Shown here piece after piece: positions 57,128 to 64,000 of a DNA stretch of 64,000 bases. The number at the start of each line of letters is the position of its first letter. Position 1 is the first letter of the stretch. A model generated the notes under the pieces. The model did not search any database, was not told the DNA's origin, and saw nothing but the letters and a program-made list of their open reading frames with translations. Position numbers and translations under genes: made by a program. Source of the DNA: VFMC01 sp040398525 (GTDB lineage Bacteria; Actinomycetota; Acidimicrobiia; Acidimicrobiales; Ilumatobacteraceae); assembly GCA_040398525.1 (NCBI GenBank), contig JBBATY010000012.1, positions 1 to 64,000 on the forward strand, given 5' to 3'.

Positions 57128-58345
57128 ATGACGAAGATCAAGGTGGCCAACCCGATCGTCGAGATGGACGGCGACGAGATGACCCGCATCATCTGGCAGT
57201 TCATCAAGGACAAGCTGATCCTGCCGTACCTCGACGTCGAGCTCGACTACTACGACCTCGGCATCGAGCACCGCGACGCCACCGACGACCAGGTCACCAT
57301 CGACTCGGCCATGGCCACCAAGCGCCACGGCGTGGCGGTGAAGTGCGCCACGATCACCCCGGACGAGGCACGGGTCGAGGAGTTCGGCCTGAAGAAGATG
57401 TGGAAGAGCCCCAACGGCACCATCCGCAACATCCTCGGCGGCGTCATCTTCCGCGAGCCCATCGTCATCTCCAACATCCCGCGGCTCGTGCCAGGCTGGA
57501 CCAAGCCCATCGTCATCGGCCGCCACGCCCACGGCGACCAGTACAAGGCCACCGATTTCAAGGTGCCGGGCGCTGGCACGGTGACGATGACCTACACCCC
57601 GGCCGACGGCAGCGCCCCGGTGGAGATGAAGATCGCCGACTTCGGCGCCGACGGCGGCGTCACCATGGGCATGTACAACTTCAACGACTCGATCCGCGAC
57701 TTCGCCCGTGCCTCGCTGCGCTACGGCCTGAACCGCAACTACCCGGTCTACATGTCCACCAAGAACACCATCCTCAAGGCCTACGACGGTCAGTTCAAGG
57801 ACATCTTCCAGGAGGTGTACGAGACCGAGTTCAAAGCCGAGATGGACGCGGCCGGCCTCACCTACGAGCACCGCCTCATCGACGACATGGTTGCGTGCGC
57901 GATGAAGTGGGAGGGCGGCTACGTGTGGGCGTGCAAGAACTACGACGGCGACGTGCAGAGCGACACCGTGGCCCAGGGCTACGGCTCGCTGGGTCTGATG
58001 ACCAGCGTGCTGATGACTCCCGATGGCAAGACGGTCGAGGCCGAGGCGGCGCACGGCACCGTCACCCGCCACTACCGCGAGCACCAGAAGGGCAACAAGA
58101 CCTCGACCAACCCGATCGCGTCGATCTACGCGTGGACCCAGGGCCTCACCTATCGCGGGAAGATGGACGGCACACCCGATGTCACGGCATTCGCCGAGAC
58201 GCTCGAGCGGGTGTGCATCGAGGCGGTCGAGCAGGGCGAGATGACCAAGGACCTGGCGCTGCTCATCAGCAGGGACACGCCGTGGCTCACCACCGAGGAC
58301 TTCCTCGACGCGCTCGACCGTCGCCTCCAGGCGAAGATGGCCTGA
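57128..58345 (+). CDS. icd: NADP-dependent isocitrate dehydrogenase (eukaryote-like type)
   Basis: The protein has 405 aa. The N-terminus KVANPIVEMDGDEMTRIIW, KKMWKSPNGTIRNILGGVIFREPI and the AHGTVTRHYREHQKGNKTSTNPIASIYAW coenzyme-binding block place it in the homodimeric type II group shared with eukaryotes, not the E. coli-like type. It converts isocitrate to 2-oxoglutarate and makes NADPH. The ATG has a GAGGTGG site. It shares the neighbourhood with citrate synthase (61085-62356), which makes its upstream substrate. Confidence 0.95.
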   Translation: MTKIKVANPIVEMDGDEMTRIIWQFIKDKLILPYLDVELDYYDLGIEHRDATDDQVTIDSAMATKRHGVAVKCATITPDEARVEEFGLKKMWKSPNGTIRNILGGVIFREPIVISNIPRLVPGWTKPIVIGRHAHGDQYKATDFKVPGAGTVTMTYTPADGSAPVEMKIADFGADGGVTMGMYNFNDSIRDFARASLRYGLNRNYPVYMSTKNTILKAYDGQFKDIFQEVYETEFKAEMDAAGLTYEHRLIDDMVACAMKWEGGYVWACKNYDGDVQSDTVAQGYGSLGLMTSVLMTPDGKTVEAEAAHGTVTRHYREHQKGNKTSTNPIASIYAWTQGLTYRGKMDGTPDVTAFAETLERVCIEAVEQGEMTKDLALLISRDTPWLTTEDFLDALDRRLQAKMA

Positions 58346-58351
58346 CCCCAC

Positions 58352-59332
58352 GTGCGCGCTGTCGTCCTGCACTCGTACGGCGGACCCGAGGTCCTCACGA
58401 TCGAGGAGGTCGCCGACCCGGTTCCGGGCCCCGACGAGGTGCTGGTCGAGGTGGCTGCCACGGCGCTGAACCGCGCCGACCTGCTGCAGCGGATGGGGTT
58501 GTACCCCGACCCGCGGCGGGTGAAGCCCGAGATCCCGGGGCTCGAGTTCGCCGGCACGGTCGTCGCGCTCGGGGCACGGGTGACGATGTGGCGGGTGGGC
58601 GACCGGGTGATGGGCATCGAGGCCGGTGGCGCCTACGCCGAACGCATCGCCACCCATGAACGGCAACTGCTCGCCGTGCCTGCGGGCATGGCGCTCGCCC
58701 ATGCGGCAGCCATACCCGAGGTGTTCCTCACCGCCTGGGATGCGCTGGTGCTGCAGGGTGGGCTGTCGAGCGGCCGCTGGGCGCTGGTTCACGCCGGGGC
58801 CAGCGGTGTGGGCACCGCGTCGATCCAGATCGCCAAGGCCATCGGGGCGCGCATCGCCGTCACCTGCTCGGCCGGTAAGGCCGACGCGTGCCGCGAACTC
58901 GGCGCCGACCTCGTCCTCGAACGCTCACCGCACGACTGGCTGGCCGACGCCAAGGCTGCTGTGCCGCAGGGCTTCGACACCATCCTCGACGTGGTGGGCG
59001 GCGACGAGATCGATCGCAACCTGCAGGCGGTGGCCACGCGCGGCGCCATCGTGCAGGTGGGTCTGATGGGTGGCAGCACGGTGCCGGTGAACGTGGGTCT
59101 ATTGATGGGCAAGCGCGCCACCTGGGTGGGAACCACGTTGCGAGCCAGGCCGATCGAGGAGAAGGTGGCGGTCACCCGACGCTTCGCCGCAGAGATGCTG
59201 CCGCTGTTCGACACCGGGGCGATGCTGCCCGTCATCGACAGCATCTACCCGTTCGAGCAGATCGGCGAGGCGCAGCAGCACATGGCAGCCAACGCCAACA
59301 CGGGCAAGATCGTCGTCACGATCAGCGGCTGA
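58352..59332 (+). CDS. NAD(P)H quinone oxidoreductase (PIG3-like)
   Basis: The protein has 326 aa. The zinc-free MDR pattern MRAVVLHSYGGPEVLTIEEV, ATALNRADLLQRMGLYP and the nucleotide-binding HAGASGVGTASIQIAKAIGARI matches the PIG3/QOR group (NADPH quinone reductase). The GTG starts 6 nt after the icd stop, so the two are probably one operon. A hairpin follows the stop. Confidence 0.87.
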   Translation: MRAVVLHSYGGPEVLTIEEVADPVPGPDEVLVEVAATALNRADLLQRMGLYPDPRRVKPEIPGLEFAGTVVALGARVTMWRVGDRVMGIEAGGAYAERIATHERQLLAVPAGMALAHAAAIPEVFLTAWDALVLQGGLSSGRWALVHAGASGVGTASIQIAKAIGARIAVTCSAGKADACRELGADLVLERSPHDWLADAKAAVPQGFDTILDVVGGDEIDRNLQAVATRGAIVQVGLMGGSTVPVNVGLLMGKRATWVGTTLRARPIEEKVAVTRRFAAEMLPLFDTGAMLPVIDSIYPFEQIGEAQQHMAANANTGKIVVTISG

Positions 59333-59357
59333 CCGGGTCGGCGACCGGCCCGGTCAG
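59329..59357. terminator. Hairpin between convergent genes
   Basis: CTGACCGGG at 59329-59337 pairs with 59349-59357 (9 bp, 11-nt loop). It begins at the stop codon of the quinone oxidoreductase gene and ends 10 nt before the stop of the sulfite oxidase-like gene. Confidence 0.6.
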
Positions 59358-59367
59358 ACCTATCCGG

Positions 59368-61011
59368 TCAGGCGTCGACCACGACTCGCCGACTGTGGTG
59401 GCCGGTTGCGCCATCCGGATCCGGTCGCGCCACCTCGTCGGTCTGCACCTCGCCGGCGCCGTCGGTGGCGCGCACCTGGATGACGTGCTCACCCGGCTCG
59501 GCCTGCCACTCGAGCACCCACTGGCGCCACGTATCGGTGCTGACGTCGCTGCCCAGTCGGGCCTCGGTCCACGGACCATCGTCGACGCGCACCTCGACGC
59601 GGGTGACGCCACGTCGCTGGGCCCACGCAACACCAGCGATGGCGACCGTGCCTGCCTTCACCGTCTCGCCCCGTCGCGGCACGTCGATCCGTGACTGGGT
59701 CTTGATCGGCGCCTCGCGTGCCCAGCCGCGGGGGATCCAGTAGCCCTCCTCGGCGTCCCAGGTGGTGAGGTCGAGCCGGGCGAGCCATTTCGTGGCGCTC
59801 ACGTAGCCATACAGCCCGGGCACGATCACCCGGGCCGGGAAGCCGTGCCGCACCGGCAGCGGCTCGCCGTTCATCCCGACAGCGATCATCGCGTCGCGAC
59901 CATCGGTCGCCGCTGCCACCGGGAACCCACACGTCCACCCATCGACCGAGGTGCCGAACACCTGCTCCGCACCGGACTGGACACCCGCCTCGTCGAGCAG
60001 GTCGGCGAGCAGCACGCCCTGCCAGGTGGCGGTGCCCACCAGGTTGCCACCGACCTCGTTCGACACGCAGGCGATGGTGACGTGGCGCTCCACCTGCGGG
60101 CGGGCGAGCAGGTCGGCGTAGGTGAGGCGTAGCGGCCGTTCGACCATCCCGCCGATGTCGAGGGCCCATTGGTCGACCCGCACCCGGGGGATCGAAAAGG
60201 CCGTGTCGATGCGGTAGAAGTCGGCGATCGGGGTGATGAACGGCGACACGGGCGACAGGGTCGCATCGGCCGGCACCTCGGGCGCCGCGGACGCAACGTC
60301 ACCGGGCGACAGGGTTGCGCTGTCGACCTGGGGCAGCGCTGGAGCATCGTCCCGGGCGTCGTCGGCCCGTCGGCGCTCGACGAGGCGCGCGGCGAACGAA
60401 GCGCCGACGGCGACCGCAGCAGTGCCTGCACCTGCGGCCACGAACCGCCGCCGGTCCCAGCCGTCGGGTGCCTGCGACGCACCGGGGCGCTCCCGAGATG
60501 GGTCACCGGCGGACACCAGCGCAGTGAGCCACCAGATGGCCAGTGCGCCCATCGCAGCAGCGACGAGAGCGGCGACCGCAGCAGCGGCACCCTCGCCTGG
60601 ACGTCCGGCGGCGATGACGGCGCCGAGGGCGCCGAACACGGCCATCGCTGCCGGCCCGATCCAGCGCCGCCGCCGGGCCAGGGCGCCGGCCAGCGCGGCG
60701 AGCACGGCGATGACCACCACCATCCCGACACGCAGGGCTGTCTTGTTCGCCGTGCCGAACCAGTCGATGGCGAGCTGTTTCAGCCATGCCGGCGTGCGGT
60801 CGATGAACTCGCTGCCCACGGCGTCGAGCGGACCCACCGCGTCGAATCCAGCAGCCACCAGCCAGCCGACGCCCAGCGCAGCGGCCGCTGCGAGCAAGCC
60901 GGCCACCGGGCCGGCCCATCGCGGCGCAGGGGCGCGGTCGCGCTGAGGCGCGGTCGGATCGGTCTCGGGCAGCGGGTCGCCCGGGGCGACGGTGTCGAGG
61001 GTGGCGCTCAT
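59368..61011 (-). CDS. Membrane-tethered sulfite oxidase-like molybdoenzyme
   Basis: The protein has 547 aa. Four hydrophobic segments occupy about 33-55, 93-112, 119-137 and 145-165. A twin-Arg-like DRRRF (186-190) and a hydrophobic run (191-210) follow. The catalytic part is a molybdopterin oxidoreductase domain with the molybdenum-ligand Cys315 in VTIACVSNEVGG, plus SVDGWTCGFPV, HGFPARVIVPGLYGYVSATKWL, and a C-terminal dimerisation domain (VTRVEVRVDDGPW). It may oxidise sulfite or reduce sulfoxides on the outer face of the membrane. The electron partner is not in view. Confidence 0.87.
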   Translation of the reverse strand: MSATLDTVAPGDPLPETDPTAPQRDRAPAPRWAGPVAGLLAAAAALGVGWLVAAGFDAVGPLDAVGSEFIDRTPAWLKQLAIDWFGTANKTALRVGMVVVIAVLAALAGALARRRRWIGPAAMAVFGALGAVIAAGRPGEGAAAAVAALVAAAMGALAIWWLTALVSAGDPSRERPGASQAPDGWDRRRFVAAGAGTAAVAVGASFAARLVERRRADDARDDAPALPQVDSATLSPGDVASAAPEVPADATLSPVSPFITPIADFYRIDTAFSIPRVRVDQWALDIGGMVERPLRLTYADLLARPQVERHVTIACVSNEVGGNLVGTATWQGVLLADLLDEAGVQSGAEQVFGTSVDGWTCGFPVAAATDGRDAMIAVGMNGEPLPVRHGFPARVIVPGLYGYVSATKWLARLDLTTWDAEEGYWIPRGWAREAPIKTQSRIDVPRRGETVKAGTVAIAGVAWAQRRGVTRVEVRVDDGPWTEARLGSDVSTDTWRQWVLEWQAEPGEHVIQVRATDGAGEVQTDEVARPDPDGATGHHSRRVVVDA

Positions 61012-61084
61012 CGGTGGAAGGTGTACGGAGCCGGAGAGCTCCGTGGATGAGCGTAGGTCGACGGCGCGACCCCGTGTCGGGTCG

Positions 61085-62356
61085 TCAGCGGTCCTGCAGC
61101 GCGATGTAGTCGCGGGTGTCGGGGCCGGTGTACCACTGTCGCGGCCGGCTGATCTTCTGATCCTTGTCGCCGAGCAGCTCCTGCCAGTGGGCGAGCCAGC
61201 CGACGGTGCGCGGGATCGCGAACAGCACGGTGAACATCGCCACCGGGAACCCGAGCGCCTGGTAGATGAGGCCCGAGTAGAAGTCGACGTTCGGGTAGAG
61301 CTTGCGGTCGACGAAGTACGGGTCGCTGAGCGCAGCTTCCTCGAGCTTCAGGGCGATGTCGAGCAGCGGGTTCTTGCCGGTCACCTCGAACACGTCGTAC
61401 GCGGTCTGCTTGATGATCTTCGCCCGCGGGTCGTAGTTCTTGTACACGCGGTGGCCGAAGCCCATCAGGCGGCTGCCCGAGCCGCTCTTCACCTCGTCGA
61501 TGAAGGCCGGCACATTGTCGATGTGGCCGATCTCGGTGAGCATGCGGACGACGGCCTCGTTGGCGCCGCCGTGCAGCGGGCCATAGAGCGCCGACGCAGC
61601 AGCGGCCGCCGCCGAGTAGGGGTCGGCGTGGCTCGAGCCGACGACGCGCATCGCCGTGGTGCCGCAGTTCTGCTCGTGGTCGGCATGGAGGATGAACAGC
61701 ACATCCATCGCCCGCTCGAGGCGCGGGTCGATCTCGTAGTCGTCGCCCACGCGCCACATCATGTTGAGGAAGTTGGCCGGGAAGGAGAGGGTGTTGTTCG
61801 GGTAGACGAACGGCAGGCCCACCGAGAAGCGGTAGGCCATCGCGGCGAGGGTGGGCGACTTGGCGATCAGGCGGAGGATCTGCTTGTCGCGGCTGGCCTT
61901 GTCGTCGATGTCCTTGGCGTCGCTGTAGAAGGTGCCGAGCGCAGCGAGCGAGCTGACGAGCATGCCCATCGGGTGGGCGTCGTAGTGGAATCCGTCCACG
62001 AAGCGCTTGCGCATGTTCTCGTGGATGAAGGTGTGGTGGGTGACGTCGTAGGTCCACTGCGCCAACTGGGCGGCGTTCGGGAGCTCGCCGTTCAACAACA
62101 GGTACGCGACCTCGAGGTAGGTGCTGTGCTCGGCGAGCTGCTCGATCGGGTAGCCGCGGTAGCGCAAGATGCCGGCCTCGCCGTCGAGGTAGGTGATCGA
62201 GCTCTTGCACGCCGCGGTCTGCATGTAGGCGGGGTCGTAGATGTAGAGCGACGGGTCGAGCTGGCGCACCGCCGATGCCGGGAAGACGCCCCCCTCGATC
62301 GGTACGGTGACGGACTTGCCGGTGCGGTCGTCGGTGATGGTGATGGTGTCGGGCAC
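61085..62356 (-). CDS. gltA: Citrate synthase
   Basis: The protein has 423 aa from GTG 62356, which has GAGGAA 5 nt upstream; longer frames would start inside the promoter. The active-site blocks are clear: GPLHGGANE, MGFGHRVYKNYDPRA and the C-terminal RPRQWYTGPDTRDYI. It condenses acetyl-CoA with oxaloacetate to open the TCA cycle. A TAGTGT box at 62410-62415 on the minus strand gives a leader of about 45 nt, so this gene is not leaderless. Confidence 0.95.
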   Translation of the reverse strand: MPDTITITDDRTGKSVTVPIEGGVFPASAVRQLDPSLYIYDPAYMQTAACKSSITYLDGEAGILRYRGYPIEQLAEHSTYLEVAYLLLNGELPNAAQLAQWTYDVTHHTFIHENMRKRFVDGFHYDAHPMGMLVSSLAALGTFYSDAKDIDDKASRDKQILRLIAKSPTLAAMAYRFSVGLPFVYPNNTLSFPANFLNMMWRVGDDYEIDPRLERAMDVLFILHADHEQNCGTTAMRVVGSSHADPYSAAAAAASALYGPLHGGANEAVVRMLTEIGHIDNVPAFIDEVKSGSGSRLMGFGHRVYKNYDPRAKIIKQTAYDVFEVTGKNPLLDIALKLEEAALSDPYFVDRKLYPNVDFYSGLIYQALGFPVAMFTVLFAIPRTVGWLAHWQELLGDKDQKISRPRQWYTGPDTRDYIALQDR

Positions 62357-62409
62357 GTTGCTTCCTCGAGTGACACGAATGGGACGTGGGGCTTTCTCCC
62401 CGGCGCCTG

Positions 62410-62415
62410 ACACTA
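62410..62415 (-). promoter_or_regulatory. -10 box TAGTGT of gltA
   Basis: The hexamer is 53 nt from the GTG at 62356, leaving a leader with a GAGGAA ribosome site. It contrasts with the leaderless genes around it. Confidence 0.45.
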
Positions 62416-62525
62416 GCGGGGAGGCCTCTCGTCAGGCCCAACCCTCCGTCGGACCAGGTTGACTGTCCGGTGGTGCGCTGCGTGCGGCCACTCGCAGCTG
62501 CGCAGTAGCGACAGCCCGCGTCGGA

Positions 62526-63869
62526 TCACAGTGGCGTGTTGTCGTGGACGCGAGGCTGCAGGCGCTCGCGCTTGTCGACCAGTGCGGCCAGCGCCCGGGC
62601 GATCACCGAGCGGGTGTGCGCCGGCTCGACAACCGCGTCGACGTAGCCGCGTTCCGCGGCCACGTAGGGGTTGAGCAACCGATCGGCATAGTCGGCTTCG
62701 AACGCGGCACGCTCCTCGGCGGTGGCCCGGCGCTGCAGGATGGCCGCTGCCTGACCGGCGCCCATGACGGCGAGCTCGGCCCACGGCCAGGCGATGCACA
62801 GGTCGTTGCCCATCTTCTTGGAGTCCATCACGATGTAGGCGCCGCCGTAGCTCTTGCGCAGGATGACGCAGATCCGTGGCACCGTCGCCCGGCCGTATGC
62901 GAACACCAGCTGCGCCCCGTGACGGATCATGCCTCGCCACTCGAGGTCCTTGCCCGGGTAGAAGCCGGGGGTGTCGACGAGCGTGACGAGTGGCAGGTTG
63001 AAGGCATCGCAGAATGCCACGAACCGGGCTGCCTTCTGCGAGGCGGGGATGTCGAGGGTGCCTGCGAGCGAGACCGGCTGATTGGCGACGATGCCCACGG
63101 GAGCCCCACCGATGGTGGCCAGTGCGGTGACGACGTTCGGCGCCCAGCGGGCACGCAGCTCGAGCAATTCACCGTCGTCGACGAGCACCCGGGCCACGTG
63201 ACGGACGTCGTAGCTCCCGGTCGACGAGGCAGGGATCACGTCGCCGGCCTCGGTTGTGTCGCGGTCGATGTCGTCGTCGGTCGGCCACAGCGGCGGCTCG
63301 TCGTCGTTGTGTGAGGGGAGGTAGGCGAGCAGTCCGGCGACCTGCTCGATCGCTGTGTCGAGGTCGGGCGCGATCAGACTGGCTGCGCCGCTGTAGCGGG
63401 CGTGGGTGGCCGCGCCGCCGAGCTCCTCCTGATCGATCACGATGCCGGTGAACTCGGCCACCATTGTCGGCCCGCTGACGAACGCGTACGACGCCTCGGT
63501 CATCACCACCAGGTCCGCCAGCCCGAGCAGCAGCGCCGGGCCGCTCACGGCAGGCCCGTCGACCACCATCACGACGGGCACGACTCCCGAGCACGCGGCA
63601 AGGGCGCGTGCCGCTAGCCCCCAGCCGTGCAGCGCAGCGAAGCCTTCGGCGATGTCGGCGCCGCTCGATCGGATGACAGCCACCAGTGGCAGGCGTTGGT
63701 CGATCGCCACCTCGGCGGCTGCGCACAGCTGTCCCGACGACGCCGACGACAGCGCCCCCTGGCGATCGGAGGGGTCGACATCGACCCACACCACCAGACG
63801 GCCGTCGAGCTCGCGGATGTCGGCCCGCACGTTGCTCGGCACCCGGGAGCGCAGGTGGACCGTCGACAT
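62526..63869 (-). CDS. Acyl-CoA carboxylase carboxyltransferase subunit
   Basis: The protein has 447 aa, shorter than the usual 510-550. The C-terminal half is a standard carboxyltransferase domain: VNQPVSLAGTLDIPASQKAARFVAFCDAFNLPLVTLVDTPGFYPGKD, RKSYGGAYIVMDSKKMGND and WAELAVMGAGQAAAI. The N-terminal half is compressed but keeps GADIAEGFAALHG and the VSGPALLLGLADLVVM segment. It carboxylates acetyl-, propionyl- or another acyl-CoA with a biotinylated partner not seen here. ATG follows TAGTCT by 7 nt. Confidence 0.85.
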   Translation of the reverse strand: MSTVHLRSRVPSNVRADIRELDGRLVVWVDVDPSDRQGALSSASSGQLCAAAEVAIDQRLPLVAVIRSSGADIAEGFAALHGWGLAARALAACSGVVPVVMVVDGPAVSGPALLLGLADLVVMTEASYAFVSGPTMVAEFTGIVIDQEELGGAATHARYSGAASLIAPDLDTAIEQVAGLLAYLPSHNDDEPPLWPTDDDIDRDTTEAGDVIPASSTGSYDVRHVARVLVDDGELLELRARWAPNVVTALATIGGAPVGIVANQPVSLAGTLDIPASQKAARFVAFCDAFNLPLVTLVDTPGFYPGKDLEWRGMIRHGAQLVFAYGRATVPRICVILRKSYGGAYIVMDSKKMGNDLCIAWPWAELAVMGAGQAAAILQRRATAEERAAFEADYADRLLNPYVAAERGYVDAVVEPAHTRSVIARALAALVDKRERLQPRVHDNTPL

Positions 63870-63876
63870 GGGCGAC

Positions 63877-63882
63877 AGACTA
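63877..63882 (-). promoter_or_regulatory. -10 box TAGTCT for the carboxyltransferase gene
   Basis: The hexamer ends 7 nt before the ATG at 63869. Confidence 0.6.
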
Positions 63883-63918
63883 CGGCCCGGCACTCACGGG
63901 CGCCATCGGCCCGGCCGA

Positions 63919-63999
63919 TCAGCTCGAACGGCCGCCGAGCATCGGGAAGGCGTCGGTGCCGACGTGGACCCCGGGCTGTTTGGGGCCCTGCTTGTCGAT
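63919..63999 (-). CDS. 3' end of a gene of unknown function (partial)
   Basis: Only the last 26 codons and a TGA are present (...KQPGVHVGTDAFPMLGGRSS). The frame is open to the window edge. The stretch is too short to name. It lies 50 nt upstream of the carboxyltransferase start on the same strand. Confidence 0.5.
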   Translation of the reverse strand: MDKQGPKQPGVHVGTDAFPMLGGRSS

Positions 64000-64000
64000 C

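Overview
The window is GC-rich (roughly 68-70% by eye) DNA with actinobacterial gene content: a BldD-like regulator, an F420-type LLM oxidoreductase, a PAC2 protein, an FAAL-type adenylate-forming enzyme, an eukaryote-like NADP isocitrate dehydrogenase and the conserved order comEA-comEC-holA-rpsT-lepA followed by hrcA-dnaJ-rsmE. Together with the many leaderless starts and Thr-rich, surface-anchored proteins it suggests a marine or freshwater Acidimicrobiia member (Ilumatobacter-like). That placement is an inference. A run of 100 N at 1413-1512 shows that the sequence is a scaffolded draft.

Layout. 1-1316: 3' part of a family 5 substrate-binding protein. 1383-7087: two divergent arms. The left arm holds an XRE regulator and acuI (acryloyl-CoA reductase, interrupted by the gap). 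The right arm holds DUF2182, DUF1326 and a DmdA-type DMSP demethylase, followed by a CaiB-type CoA-transferase. The two arms meet at a 16-bp near-palindrome that contains both -10 boxes, so this looks like a regulated DMSP/acrylate module. 7092-9538: an operon of zinc alcohol dehydrogenase, aldo/keto reductase and a small unknown protein. 9760-14932: membrane and secreted proteins (an SGNH hydrolase with three repeats, an acyltransferase, an MtfA-like peptidase). 15041-18396: branched-chain-type ABC binding protein and a fused LivH-LivM permease. 18386-26370: Fe(II)/2OG oxygenase, leuS, a fatty acyl-AMP ligase, an acetylpolyamine amidohydrolase and a DUF3048 lipoprotein. 26421-30397: an HTH/nucleotidyltransferase pair, an LLM oxidoreductase, a PAC2 protein and a phosphotransferase.

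30531-35094: acyltransferase-SGNH, glpD and a thioredoxin-TPR protein. 35182-48483: the housekeeping block, namely comEA, comEC, holA, rpsT, lepA, an MFS exporter, a photolyase, hrcA, dnaJ, rsmE, a bldD-like gene, hemW and tRNA-Val. 48490-57008: a large cyclase-ATPase-TPR regulator, an EamA exporter, two PH-domain membrane proteins, an MBL-fold hydrolase, an acyl-CoA dehydrogenase and a DUF3237 protein. 57128-63999: icd, a quinone oxidoreductase, a membrane-tethered sulfite oxidase-like protein, citrate synthase, an acyl-CoA carboxylase subunit and the 3' tip of a further gene.

Expression style. At least 19 gene starts lie 6-9 nt downstream of a TANNNT hexamer with no Shine-Dalgarno site, so leaderless mRNAs seem to be a main mode here. 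In several places a TAG stop codon is itself the first half of the next gene's TAGCCT -10 box. Short ORFs overlap the starts of four genes. No stretch longer than 300 bases lacks a gene. No CRISPR array, insertion sequence, integrase or rRNA gene was seen.
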